Part shown: one piece after another, positions 23,451 through 35,206 of the stretch
Numbering within the stretch: the first letter of the stretch is position 1
Layout: each line of letters opens with the position of its first letter
Notes under the pieces: model-generated
Seen by the model: the letters and a program-made list of their open reading frames with translations, nothing else
The model's database searches: none
What the model was told of the DNA's origin: nothing
From: Uloborus plumipes
Lineage: Eukaryota > Arthropoda > Arachnida > Araneae > Uloboridae
Length of the DNA: 64,000 bases
Reading direction: 5' to 3'
NCBI GenBank assembly: GCA_038373865.1
Contig: JAXGGA010003404.1
Span: forward strand, 1-64,000
Translations under genes and position numbers: made by a program

Positions 23451-26158
23451 TTACTCCCCTTTGATTAGAATTTTTTTTTTGAAAAGGCCAAAGGCCAAAG
23501 AAAAAATGAAAAAAAAAAGGAGAAAAAAGAGAGCAAGGCAAACATGAAATATAGAAAACAAGGCAGACAGATTATAACACACATATGCAATGATCCAATA
23601 AAAACAAAATTTTTAAGTGAATGGTAAAATTTTGTTGACATGCAAGGAATGTCCAACATGACTCAAACTGTCTAGTACTAAAGTTCATGCCTGCATGAAC
23701 TGATTAAGTCATACCAAACACACTGACCGACAAACAAAATAATACCCAAAAGTTAATTAGACAACATGATTAATCAAATCTTCAATATTGAACCCTAAAG
23801 GCATATGGCTTCATGCAACAGCCGCACAAAACCCGATATCATATTGAATATATGTTTTTCTTCAAAATTGATTTCATTAAAAATAAACAGAGAAATTCAT
23901 TTACCAAAACTAACTGACGATTGAACTAAACTCTTTTGAGATGTAAACACAGGCATCAAGTACGTGCCCACTCGAGCAAGATATCCATAATTAAACCCTA
24001 ACAAATATCATGAGTAATTTAAAAATGAAAGGTACATAGTATGGAATCATTAAACAGCATGAATAACCTGACCTTTATGATTTTTTTTTTGTAATCAGAG
24101 AATATTTAATGTTGAAAACACAGAATATCAATGATAACATGTGAAAATTCAAGTATGTGTATTCAAGTAGTCTGTTAAACTTGTTATAAAAAGCATAGAA
24201 TAATAAGTTTCATAAAGATACTAAAAACACACCAATTCAGTCAAATATCCCTGATATGTGCAACGTCACCCAAAATGATATTTCAAAATGTGCTCACATT
24301 TTTTCGAATTTGTACCAACATGAAAAAACAAAATTATTTTATTTATTACTCAAAGGAAAACATTACTAAGTGCAAAAATGAACTATAGTACCAAATGGCA
24401 TACTACAGCTACAACCAAAATTAATGCAAGTCTAAATTGAAAATGACCTGTGAAAAAGTTTTAGGAACTCATATAATGTCAATAGAATGGATACTTTTTT
24501 TTTTTTTTTGAAAACAAAATCAACAGCAGTTGTCAAATTAAAAAATTTTTGTCACCCAACAATAATCAAAGCACAGAACAATTAACATATAAATTTAAAA
24601 TAATTAAAATTATTTTTATCTTCAGTTTCAGTGAACTAAAAATATTTAAAAAAAATTTGAAGTGCAGTACACCTCCTTCAGTATTTTTGTTTATACTGGA
24701 TAAATTAATTCCCAACATCTTGTGAAGGGAACCCGTCAAATGCTGCTTATTGTGAGAAAGCACACACTGACTAAAAACACACATAAATCATACAATTTGA
24801 ATAATAAAATTTCAGGCAATGATAAGAGGGGACAAAAACAAAATTAAATCTGACTTCAATGTAGATATTTTTCTTTTCTTTTTTTTTTTGAATAGTTGTA
24901 GTTAAATTAAAACCATCAACAAAATTTTCAAAAGGAGATTTGATGTCAGAGCAAAGAAACGAATTAAAGTCTCATAACACATTGTTTAAAAAGGAGAAAA
25001 TGTGGAGAAAAACGCTGCAACCAATCAAAACTAATCGCCAACTCTGTAAATACCAACTATTCAGCAAAACTGCAAAATGTTTCGGTCGTAAAAAAAATCA
25101 GGTAAACAGATTTAAAAAAATTGTTGTAGTTCAGACGAAAAATTAGTTGAAAAAGCAGGAATTTTTGATCCCGATGACAAATGATGTCCGATGACACATG
25201 TGGTATTGAAGTTTGTTAAACTTGCTGACACACTGACGGAATGATGCAAAAAGGTTCATCAAAAAAGCGCGATTAATGATGTTCATACTGTGTAGCCGAT
25301 TGATCAGGTCGCATCACAGTTGTCCGTATGATTCACACCACGGACCACGAAGCACCAAAAACTTTTATAACCTATTCACATTAATACAAGCGTTTCGACG
25401 AGCACGAGCAACACACGGCGCGAGCGATGAGAAGAATCTTTTTTCGATGCAAAAATAAATCGCGGTGTACCGAACACGCAGATATCATCAGGGGGAACCG
25501 GCGGACAGGATGGCACAATCATCTCCTCCAGAGGGGGTCGATGACGTCAAACCAAAGGCGACGGTGAAGGCAAAGTGAAACGTATCAGCTGCGGACGGAT
25601 GAATATTGTAGTTGATTCACAGGCGAAAACAGCGGAGAACAGGAATGTGACGGGAGGCACAGGATCAATGATGCTGAAGCAGTAACATGATGCTCACCGT
25701 CAGGAAACACAAGCACCAAGGGAGGCAGAACTGTAGACTTTGGGCGCCAACCAGCGAACCATGGCCTTGAAGCACAACACACTTGGATGAAGAGTTTTTC
25801 GGGAAGCAGCAACAATCAGGTAGGGAAAGAAGCAGATACAGTCCAGTTAGGTACGAATCGATGGCACAACAGAAGAAATTTTGAAGCAGCAGAACACATC
25901 AGGAATGCAGACACACACCAGTGACGCAAGACTTCGATGAAATACAGCAACACCAACTCGGATGATATCAACATCAATACTCAGGAAACTTAATAGATTT
26001 CTTCAGTTTTTTTTTTTTCTTTTTATAAATGTAATAGGACACAGTACCGTGAGCACCCAAAAAATGAATAGCAAAAAGAATAAGAAAACACATGGCAGAC
26101 AAAAAAAAAAAAAAAATCGACACAGCCCAAATAGTAAAGGAAAGGCACGAGCACCAAA
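23451..26158 (-). other. Noncoding interior of the LARD-like element
   Basis: 2.7 kb of AT-rich sequence (23.45-25.2 kb) followed by a more balanced zone (about 25.2-25.95 kb) near the presumed leader. The longest frames (60-76 codons) show no retroelement motif. The part next to the right LTR would be the 5' leader on the minus strand. Confidence 0.6.
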
Positions 26159-27007
26159 TGTCGTAAAGTGGTTGTTATAATGTAAAAAAATGATGAACGC
26201 GATAGTTTACGTTTGCACTCCCCATAGTTCGAAACCCTAAACTAAATAGGCAAGGTGTCGATAACCCTAACCGTAACAAAAGGAAGATTAACCCTAACGA
26301 GATAGAGCACATGGGAAAATAAACAGAAATTTTAAACTGAAGAAATTTATTTATTCATCACAAGGCATTATACAAATGATTTATCTGAGTTAATTTCAGA
26401 AAAATCAAGTAAAACCGAGCTTAATAATTTAGACCAGAGATAGGCACAAGTAATAAAACATCACACGCCTAAATCAAACATTAAAAGTCTGCCAAGGGAA
26501 ATTTTAGGTTTTAAAAAAAACCAAGGGAAACAAAGTTATATAAAAAGAAATGGAAAGGGAAAGAGTAAACTCACGGTACGTTCCAATAATTTACATAAGA
26601 GGCAGATATGCCATAAAAAGGCATACCGCCCAAAATATTCTAAACTACATCTTAAAATCTAAATCAGTGCAAGCCGCCGAGAGACGAGAGAGAGAGAGAG
26701 AGATAAAAAATCCCGCTCAACACCAGGTTACAAGAAACTAAGGAATTCGCCAAGAGCCGAGTCAAAGCAGGTTTCTCAAAACGGCGCATCGCCAAGTCAG
26801 AGTAGAGGAGAAGAGGGGAAAAAGTCGCCAAAAGCGATAAATGATCAAACAAGCATTTCCTCCAAACCGCAAGATGCCAATGGCCAAGGGAAGTGCATGG
26901 TAACAAGAACAGGAATTTAAACGCAGAGCGGGGAAGAAAACCAAAGTAAAAGGAACAAAATCCAAATTTTAACCAATGGAATGTGTAATAAAATATTACA
27001 CATGACA
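26159..27007 (-). repeat. LTR (5' LTR in minus orientation)
   Basis: 849 bp, with small indels and substitutions against the left copy. The A-box-like word is altered here (AAAGTGGTTGTTA) while AGTTCGAAACC is kept. GCACCAAA lies directly outside it, the complement of the presumed primer-binding site. Confidence 0.88.
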
Positions 27008-27012
27008 AAGAG

Positions 27013-27938
27013 GATGTCTTTACATTTATATTTATTGCCCTGTATTCCTTACAGCTTTATTAAAATGTTGACATCTCTTTGTTATATAATGCATGTATAC
27101 TTAACTTACACACATTATCTTACATTTATACGTTTATAATATGGGATTATGTGTTTTAATCTTCAGATTTATTTATAGCAAAGGTTTGAGCTTAAGTGAT
27201 TAATGTTTGAAAATAAGTAAAACTGCATAGCTTACCGATAAGACTTTCCAATCTGTAATGTTATTCGTCCTAATTTCGTTTAAAAATGGTGATTTGGACG
27301 GAATTAAAGGAACGTAAGTCTTTTATTTGACACAAACAATAGAAGATGATGGAAAGTGTGAAAGGATAAATGTTTGTGACAAAAATGCTATTAAATTAAA
27401 ACATGTTTAATTTTCATATTTACTGAATAACTTTGCATTTAGCGGAGTTAAACTTATTTGTTGTTTATTAAGACAAAGAAATTTGTGTAATCTCAGTTTG
27501 AGAGTGGCAGATAATGATGAGAATATCATTCTTTGGCAGATTGTAAATACAGAGTACCTTGAAGAACGGATTAAATCCCTGAAAATATTCCTTACGTTGA
27601 GAAAAATTGCACACTCCGAAATATTTGCTATCTACAAACAATCATAATACAAAGTAAAATGATGCATCAATAGCATTATATGGAAAATAAGTATACAGTA
27701 ATCGTTTATGACTTCAGGCAGAATCTCTCGACGGATAGCGAATCTTTTTACCTAAAATTTTATAAATAGAGTAAATGTTTTCAGTAGTTTATTTGTATTA
27801 TTATAATTTTATTTAATCTTTTGTTTTCTAAATTGTAAAAAAAAAAAACTGGTAACATTAACTCGTACCGCCTGATGACAAGTATTAGAGTTCAATGTTT
27901 TTCAAAGAGGAGGAAAACATTGAAAGGCCTACAACTTA
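27013..27938. other. AT-rich stretch, nothing recognised
   Basis: About 0.9 kb between the LARD-like element and a MITE. It has no ORF of note and no repeat structure. Confidence 0.4.
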
Positions 27939-28271
27939 CACTGCAAAAAATGAATTTTATTTTTACAGTACAATACAGCTAAATTTATTGTAATAAACTG
28001 TAAAAATTGTTAATTTTACAGTAATAAATTGCAAAATTTATAATTTCACAGTTTATTACCGTGCATTTTAGTTTCAAACTGGAACCTCTACTGCCAGCAT
28101 TACACTGTTGTTTTTACAGTATAATACAGCTTAATTTTTCGGCAATAAAATTTACAGTAAGAAACTAAAATTGCTAGTTTTGCCGTTTGTTACTGTGCAT
28201 TTTACAGTTTTAAATTGGAACCTCGGCTGCCAGTATTATACTGTAAAAACAACAGTTCATTTTTTGCAGTG
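27939..28271. mobile_element. CACTG-type MITE, copy 2
   Basis: 333 bp, starting CACTGCAAAAAATGAATTTT and ending CAGTTCATTTTTTGCAGTG. TA lies outside both ends, a possible 2-bp duplication. The interior repeats AATAAACTGTAAAA and GGAACCTC-GCTGCCAG phrases in dyad arrangement. Confidence 0.85.
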
Positions 28272-28783
28272 TAAAGCGGTATTCAAACCGCTAGATCATG
28301 ATCTGGAAAAGTTCTGCATCGATCTTTAATATCCATATCCTGATCGGGATTAACATTTGTGCCCATTAGGAATGAGGACTGTTCTTTACCGCCCATGCCA
28401 CTGGATCGCTTACATCAAGTCAATGGCATTACTTTTCTTTAAAAACAATGTCAAAATAAAGGTCATACTGCAAAAAATTAACTGTTGATTTTACAGTATA
28501 ATACTGGCAGCCGAGGTTCCAATTTTAAACTGTAAAAGGCATAGTAATAAACTGTGAAACTAGTAATTTTAGTTTCTTACTGTACAGTTAGCAATTTTAC
28601 AGTTTATTGATGTAAAATTTAAATGTTTTGGTCGTTAAAAACAAAAGTATAATACTAGCAGCAGGGGTTTCAGTTTAAAACTGTAAAATGCACTCTAACT
28701 GGAAAATCAGCAGTTTTTCAGTTCATTACTCTAAAAATAGTAATTTTTACGGTTTATGACTATATAATTAGCTCTATTATATA

Positions 28784-29555
28784 CAGAGTGGTTATAAATT
28801 AGCGTGATGTGTTTGGAGCAATCTACCGCGTGAAGTACTGGGGGAAACATGTCAAATTTCATGGGCACACATATTAGACCATGAGATTTTGATTTCTGGA
28901 ATTAAAAAAAAATAGTTTAAAAAAGGTCATCAGGGTTAATTTTGGCGCTGCAAAAGTGTATTACTCTGATTGTCAAAGAATTAAATGCTAATGAAAAAAT
29001 GTGCATCCATTTTATTTACAGAAATGCCATTTTTATCACAAATGTAGTTTAATATGATCACCATTGTGAAGTTTCAGGAACTGGATACGATGCACAACAT
29101 TTTTCACATCAGCTCGTAACATATCAGAATCGATTTCTCGGACTTTTAAAGTTACAATATCTTTTAAACTTGCTGTATAAGAAACATGTCTTTGATACAC
29201 AACACTTTTCAGCGATCCCCACAAGCAAAAATCACATGAATTAAGATCGGGCGACCTTGTGAGCCATACCGGAAATTCTACGGCGATCATATTAAACCTC
29301 ATTTGCAAATAACAATTATCTTTTCTTTGCAAAACTGCTTTGTACAGCATTTTTTTCAAATTTAATTCGCAATATTCAGAGTAATGCACTGTTACAAATT
29401 TACCCTTGGGAGCGATTTTTTAAACTCTTTTTTTAATTTCAGAAATCGAAATCCCATGGTCTAATATGTGTGCCCATGAAATTTGACAACATTTCGCCCA
29501 GTACTTCGCGCGCTAAAGGACTCCAAACACCTCACGTTAATTCATAACCACTCTG
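28784..29555 (-). mobile_element. Truncated mariner-type element with long TIRs
   Basis: TIRs start CAGAGTGGTTAT(A/G)AATTA(G/A)CG and run about 135 bp inward with roughly 85-90% identity by eye, sharing TTTCATGGGCACACATATTA. TA(TA) flanks both ends (28780-28783 and 29556-29559). The 772-bp unit keeps only the C-terminal part of a transposase on the minus strand (29036-29389), so it is an internally deleted, non-autonomous copy. It is inserted in a CACTG-type MITE. Confidence 0.88.
29036..29389 (-). pseudogene. Mariner-type transposase, C-terminal fragment
   Basis: The 117-codon open frame contains the block SPDLNSCDFCLWGSLKSVVY at about residues 47-66. This corresponds to the family signature SPDLxPCDFFLWGxLK around the third catalytic acidic residue (the D of CDF) of mariner-like DDE enzymes. 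After it comes the usual C-terminal helix region ending NGDHIKL. A complete enzyme is about 340 residues, so the helix-turn-helix DNA-binding half and the first two catalytic aspartates are missing. The first in-frame Met is unlikely to be a real start. Its position between the element's own TIRs shows it is the remnant of the original gene. It has no catalytic function as it stands. Confidence 0.8.
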
Positions 29556-30093
29556 TATACTGTAAAAACAACATCCATTTTTTAGTGCAAAATGCGTGTT
29601 TTCTCCTCTTTTGTTTTATTAAGTGCTTATTTTGACTTAAGACGGCTTCCGTAAAATGCAATCAGCAATTTATTTTAATGTCTTTAGTTCAGTGATTCTC
29701 AACCTTTTCAAGGCTAACGCCCCCTTTAGGAGAGAATATTTGTCCAGCGCCCCCCCTTTATATTAAAGATAAGGGGGGGGGGTGCGAAAAGAGGTTTAAA
29801 GATTAAAATAGTTTCCTTCCAGATTTTTACAAAACGGTTAAATAAGATATATCTTTCCTCGGTAGACACAATTAGACTTAAAACGACGAATATAGAAATA
29901 AAAAACAAATCTATGCTTGAAAAATATTTTATTTTTAAAAGAATAATGACAAAATGAAATTAAATAAAATAAACAAGAAAGAAAAATAATAATTTTCACT
30001 TAAAATATGAATGAAACAAGCAGATGAAATAAAAATAAACAAGCAAAGTATTTTTTTCATCCAAAATATGAAAGGAACATTCAGAAATATATT

Positions 30094-31628
30094 TTAGTGC
30101 GATATTTGTGCTTGGTGGTTCAAAGCCAGTTTCCTCACGTTCGGCTCAATATTTTTTGCGAGGTGAAGGCGCAAATCTCCTCTTGGGACAATTTGGAGTC
30201 TATTTCTCTTTTTTGTTACTAGATCTGTAACAACACTGAATCCTCGTTCGAAGAGGTAGGAAGAGGGGAAGGCAATTAAAAACTTCTTAACGGTAGCCCA
30301 TAGTCCAGGATAAAGGCTACTAATGTTTCCTTGCAGCCAAAATCCTGTTAGATTAGTGCCAGTCTTGAAACCAGCTTTCAATGTTTCATTGGTTGAAAGT
30401 TCAACTAATTCTTCCTGATACTCAACATCTGCTAACTAAATATCTTCAAAAGGGTTCATGACCCATTGAGGAACGTTCAGAAGCAAAATATCTTTAAAAC
30501 GCTCAGTGAAGTCCTCGTGCAAAGACTCAAGATGTTGGCAATAAACCTGATTATCCTTGAAGGAGATTTGACTCTTTTTATGCTCATCTGACAAGACTGG
30601 AAACTGACTGAATTCCCTACGACTAAAATTCTGTTTCCATAAAGTGAGCTTTTTTAGAAAGGCAGAAATGACCGATTTTGTTGCAATTAAATTAAGTTCG
30701 TCACCTTGTAGCTGTAAGTTAATTCCGTTAAATTTTGCAAACAAATAGTCAGGTAAGCGATATCGATTTTGAATTGTATCAACTTCTGTCTTAGATCAGC
30801 ATCTTTCTCTTCTAGAATCTCAAGCACTGAGTCAAAAGGTTCCAGAACCTATTGAGGCACGCACCTTTCGAAAGCCAACGAACCTCGGTGTGCAAGAGCA
30901 AGCGATTGAACTCTTCATCATTGTCCTTGCACAGCTGCCCAAATAGCCTACTGTTGAGGGCATTGCTGCGAATCTTGTTTACAGCAGTTATTACATATTG
31001 CAATGTCTGATGCAAACGTTCGCTCAGATGTTTCGCGACTAAGTGCTGCCTGTGAATGATACAATGGACAGCCAAAACATCTGGTACCTCTCTTTGCAAA
31101 AAGGCAATGAAACCCCGATGGCGACCCACCATTGCACGAGCTCCATCAGTGGCAACAGATAAAATGTTCTCAATGGGAATATTTTCCTCTTCAAAACATT
31201 CTTTGACTGTATTAAAAATAGATTCACCTTTTGTATCTAAGTTCAAGTTTCTTGCAAAAAGCATCTCTTGCATCAGTTTTTCATCCTTTATAAACATGAC
31301 GTAAGCCAACAGTAAAGCTTCATTAGATGGTAGGGTTGATTCGTCAACTTGAAGAGAAAATTGAGTTGATGCTACTATGTTACATAACGAATCCTCAATA
31401 TCTTCAGCCATTTCATCAATTCTTCACCTCACCGTATCGTTACTTAAGGGAATATTTTTGATTACATTGGAGGGGAATGGATGATGTAACACAGTGTCTA
31501 ACACTTCTCTAACAGCAGGAAGAATCAATTCTTCAATTAAATTAATTTAGCTATTAAATTAGCAATTAATTTAGCTATATTATAAGACGCTATTAAACCA
31601 TCGTCACACTTTTGTGATGAGCTGACTA
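30094..31628 (-). pseudogene. hAT transposase, catalytic and C-terminal body (broken)
   Basis: Read on the minus strand, successive frames give a protein close to the ZBED5/FAM200-type hAT transposases. Landmarks are LILPAVREVLDTVLHHP upstream of the longest piece, then FSLQVDEST (first catalytic Asp region), VATDGARAMVGRHRGF (second catalytic Asp), HCIIHRQHL, and the hAT dimerisation block FPSSYLFERGFSVV near the end. Lesions seen are a repeated AATTTAGCTATTAAATTAGC segment around 31545-31580, a TGA near 31425, frameshifts near 30845 and 30750, and an in-frame TAG at 30436-30438. The open pieces are 30812-31411 (199 codons), 30436-30744 and 30094-30381. It cannot make a working enzyme; the N-terminal part lies beyond the inserted element at 35207-35461. 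Confidence 0.9.
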
Positions 31629-31630
31629 TA

Positions 31631-34600
31631 CCCTATTTAACGAGAACTGATAGTAGAAGTAAACAAAGAGGGTTGCCACATTCATAAGTTACTCCACCGA
31701 TTGGCAATTCTACTTTGAATTTCGACTGCACTTCATTCGTAGCGAGAAGTGCCTCAAAAGAAAGTCACGGGAAGTCAGTACGAACAACTTAGAAAAATCG
31801 CTCTACACATACAAATTTTACAGAAAAAAGTACTTCTCTATTTTCAGAGAATACCATTATTTTTTGAAAAAGAAAAAAATCTTTTCTCAGTAAAATTATA
31901 ACGTACGAAGATACTTTGTTGGAAAACATGATTTATTAAAGGAATCGGGGAGCGGGATCTATGTTTTGTTTTAAAGATATAAATACAAACATTTCTTCAC
32001 CAAAAATGTCCATTTAGCTTGAGTAAAAATAAATAAATGAATTCAAATAAATAAATAAATAATACAACATGTAGTTTGTTGTAAATTGTTATTTTATAAA
32101 CCTTGATTCCAATGAGTTTTTTTTAAAAACAGACATTAATAATTGATGTTTAAATGCAGATTGCTTTTAAAATATCTATATTTTTTAATGTCATAAAATG
32201 TTTCAAACTCGGTACTTAAAAAACATAAAAGTGAAAATTAGAAAATGCAAAGTGTTTTTTAAAGTTATTTTCAATCGATTTACACACGTGAGAGATTATA
32301 ATGTTGAGAATTATCTTCTATAACATTAAAAAAATCATGAATAAGACTCATTTAGATTACTAAGAAAAAGAAAACATAAATTGACTTACATCAAGTTTCA
32401 CTCTCAGAACTTGTAGAATCATTGTCGCTGGAATTCAAATTAATGATCAGAGAATCAACTGTACTTTCAATTGCTTCGTCTAAATCCCACATTTGTTTTT
32501 CTATTCTTTCTGTGTGTTCAATACATTTTTTCCATTGTTCCGCTCCAATTTCATTTATGCCTTTTCTGCACAATTCCTCCACATCGGCTATTTTGAAGGT
32601 ATTATTTTCCCTCGCCACAAACCCTTTCACTTGGGACCATATTAGCTCGATGGGATTTAGTTCAGCGTGATAGGGGGGGAGTTTCAAAATTTCTACATTA
32701 TTTCTTGATGCTATTTCATTTACTGCAAATTTTTCAAATCTGGGTTTATTAGCCTTCACTAAGTCCAATAGCTCTGCTTTCAATAGATCTTCCCCAGCAA
32801 TGATGTTTTTAGATTTGAGCCAATCTATAATCTCTTGCTTTCTGGATGATGAATTTGGTATTTTTTCTTCTCTTCGACAATGATACGAAGCATTATCCAT
32901 CACTACAACTGAGTTTGGTTCCAGATGTGGCAAAATGTTTTTGAACCACTCTTCAAAACAAGCTGCATCCATATCTTTGTGATAGTCTTTGTTTTTGTTC
33001 GATTTGAACAGCAGGAGTCCTTGTTGTACAAATCCTGTTGAGCTGCCAATGTGGGTAATTATCAATCTCTCCCCTTTTCCGGAAGGAGCTTTTAATCCTG
33101 TTGATAAGCCTGATAAAAAAGCCTGCTTTGATGTTGTAATTGTCGAATCTGTCCACACTTTGTCCAGTGTATGGCCAGCATTCAACCAAGTCTCGTCCGT
33201 ATAATATATTTTCCGTCTTTCCTGTCTCATTTTCTTGATAGTTCGTAAATATTTTCTTCTCCACAAAATTATCTCACTTTTTTCAATGAGCGAACTGTTC
33301 CTTCCTCGTTTCAGATTCTTAAAACCTATCTTTTTTAAAAGGCGGTAGAAAGTGACTCTTTTAAAGTTGGGCAAATCATTGTCATCGTTCACTGCTTTGA
33401 GCATCTTGTCCACTGTTGGAATTTCGTTTCGTCGGAAAAAATCGTGAACTTTTCTCCTGATGGCGTTTTTGTCAAAATCATCAATTACATCCAAAATACT
33501 TCTGCGGCACTTAGTCCTCTTCGGGGAATGCAACAGCCCATTTTGTTTGTATTCTCGAATGATTCTGTAAACAGAAGCAACACTAACTCCTGATGCCGTA
33601 GCAGCGTATTCAGCCACGTCACTTATCGACACATCGGGTTTTGAATGAATTTCGGTTTTAAAAATGTTCAAAATAATTTCTTTCTCAGATTTACTGATGT
33701 AAGACATTTTCTGCCTCTTTTTTGGCGGACTTAAATCCATACTAATTAATTTAATGCAAAAAACAGAAGATAAATGTCGTGTTTTTGAGCAGACGAAAAG
33801 AACGAGACTGAACCCTTCGCACTGGCACCCTTCGAAAATTTTTGCTCTCTGCGTAATGTCAAAATAGAGGCCGACCAACAAGTGAGACCATGATTTGAAG
33901 GACACAAGGTTATTGGACAGATCGCCCTTCCACATTTTGTGGGGGATAATTCAAGCAAATGTTTCAAATAGAACAGACAAGAAGGCACCTTCATTGACGT
34001 TACATATATTGTTGTTGATGAGCGTGGTGACAATCTCGGACACCTCCCTTAGCTTCGAAATACACACTTCACCGCACACTATACACTTGAGACATCAAGA
34101 GCTGTTCGGGCGTTAATTTTTACTCAGTGGCGGCGTTTTAGCGATGTGCGAACAACGCGACAAGGATGGGACCCGTGTCCCTGGGGATACGTGTCTATAG
34201 ATAGGGGATATAGTCCCATAGCGTGTCTTTTAAATATCCGGGTCTGTTGGCGGCACAAAGACCCCAAGAACTCCTATTGCACAGAGTGCTCCAAAGGGCC
34301 GCCTCGGTGTCTACGTTTTTAAAGTTTTATAGGCAAAAATTTACTTATTTTGAGGAGAGAGGGATGGGTACCAATTACCTTAAATTTTTAATGAAGTTGA
34401 AATCCAAAAAGTATGTATCAACAAACGATATTTATCAACAAAAAAATCTAATCTTCAGATTCTTGTGATCGGGATAAGATGTCACTATAGAATTTAGAAC
34501 ACGTTTTTGATTGAAGTAAAGTAGATGAACCAAATACATGTGTTAGAGAAATCTCCGGAAAAAATACAATAAAGAAATTATAGCAATAATATATTTTTTT

Positions 34601-35204
34601 TTAATTTCAGAAATTCTCGGAATATTTTTAAATATTTTTTTAAGAACTTTTTGCGGTGATATTTGTAGAACAATCTTGGATTGAAATAAAGCAAATGACG
34701 CATGAACTAAAAAATCTTTTGCAAAGAAAAGAAAATAATCAATTTTTAATGACAGTTTTTTTTTTTTTGGGGGGGGGGGAAATACAGAGAGAAGATGATG
34801 TGAAAAGAAGTGGGGGTTGGGGGGCTTCGTACAATTTTCATTACCTCCTCTTTATTTCCAATGATTATTTACAAATACAATACAATCAGAGCGATTTTTT
34901 ATATTACTTACAAATATTTATTATAGAAGTAAATTCCTAAAACCAATGTTATTTTGACAACATACATTAATGCTTTGCATCATAAAATAAAGATTGATTT
35001 CAGTTGTTAAAAATGAACAACGTTTGAAAAACATTGCTTTTAGTTTTCCTATTAAAAACGGAAAAAAAAGGTGAAAACGTGAGCGAACATTTCGCTTATC
35101 TGGTTGGCGTTGGTTTCACTCATATTAAGCGCCAAGCAAACAGCAGTATCGCCAAGTGTCACGTTGCTTTGTTTACTTCTACTATCAGTTCTCGTTAAAT
35201 AGAG
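31631..35204 (-). mobile_element. IS630/Tc1-mariner-type element with DD82E transposase
   Basis: Inverted ends C(C/T)CTATTTAACGAGAACTG run about 37 bp (31631-31667 and 35168-35204) to GTAGAAGTAAACAAAG, with TA (here TATA) on both sides. The 3574-bp element encodes one intact transposase on the minus strand (32391-33740). About 1.4 kb upstream of the gene (33741-35204) and 0.76 kb downstream are noncoding. It is inserted in the transposase gene of the hAT copy 29690-36486. Confidence 0.9.
32391..33740 (-). CDS. IS630/Tc1-mariner superfamily transposase, DD82E type
   Basis: This is an intact 449-codon frame. I chose the Met at 33740 (MDLSPPKKRQK) because the frame's 65-residue extension upstream to 33935 looks like noncoding DNA, and the chosen start opens directly into a basic, nuclear-signal-like stretch. 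The N-terminal region (about 15-150) is two helix-turn-helix-like segments for end binding (SVASVYRIIREYKQNG; FKRVTFYRLLKKIGFKNLKRG). The RNase H-like DDE domain carries YYTDETW (Asp182), VVVMDNASYH (Asp282) and PPYHAELNPIELIW (Glu365). Exactly 82 residues separate the second Asp from the Glu, against 34-41 in classical Tc1/mariner. The C-terminus is acidic and Ser-rich (SSDNDSTSSESE). It would cut and paste its element at TA sites. From memory a DD82E group has been described under the name Sailor; membership is inference. Confidence 0.9.
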   Translation of the reverse strand: MDLSPPKKRQKMSYISKSEKEIILNIFKTEIHSKPDVSISDVAEYAATASGVSVASVYRIIREYKQNGLLHSPKRTKCRRSILDVIDDFDKNAIRRKVHDFFRRNEIPTVDKMLKAVNDDNDLPNFKRVTFYRLLKKIGFKNLKRGRNSSLIEKSEIILWRRKYLRTIKKMRQERRKIYYTDETWLNAGHTLDKVWTDSTITTSKQAFLSGLSTGLKAPSGKGERLIITHIGSSTGFVQQGLLLFKSNKNKDYHKDMDAACFEEWFKNILPHLEPNSVVVMDNASYHCRREEKIPNSSSRKQEIIDWLKSKNIIAGEDLLKAELLDLVKANKPRFEKFAVNEIASRNNVEILKLPPYHAELNPIELIWSQVKGFVARENNTFKIADVEELCRKGINEIGAEQWKKCIEHTERIEKQMWDLDEAIESTVDSLIINLNSSDNDSTSSESET

Positions 35205-35206
35205 TA

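Larger units (their letters stand above)
22598..27007 (-). mobile_element. Non-autonomous LTR retrotransposon (LARD-like)
   Basis: Two direct LTRs of about 850 bp (22598-23450 and 26159-27007) enclose 2.7 kb. Both start TGTCGTA and end ATGACA, and a 5-bp target repeat AAGAG flanks the unit (22593-22597 and 27008-27012). The minus orientation is inferred. On that strand a purine tract AAAGGGGAGTAA abuts the 3' LTR, and TTTGGTGCTCGTGCC, a plausible primer-binding site starting with TGG, follows the 5' LTR. The interior has no gag, protease, RT or integrase motif in any frame, so the copy needs proteins supplied by a relative. Roughly two dozen LTR-LTR differences make it much older than the gypsy copy at 36907. 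Confidence 0.85.
28466..29588. mobile_element. CACTG-type MITE, copy 3, split by a mariner derivative
   Basis: The left part (28466-28781) starts TACTGCAAAAAATTAACTGT. The right part (29558-29588) is TACTGTAAAAACAACATCCA plus a decayed end TTTTTTAGTGC. The mariner derivative at 28784-29555 sits between them at a TA. Joined in thought across the insertion, the two parts match the other family members. Confidence 0.8.

Noticed and set aside
23086..23541. 151-codon minus-strand ORF, and its 114-codon twin at 26664-27008
   Set aside because: Both run inside the two LTRs of the LARD-like element; the longer one reads through the LTR edge into the polypurine tract. They have no domain and are products of LTR duplication.
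33741..33935. 65-residue N-terminal extension of the DD82E transposase frame
   Set aside because: The extension has Trp/Cys/Phe-rich, non-family sequence. The internal Met at 33740 starts a typical basic N-terminus, so the shorter form was chosen.
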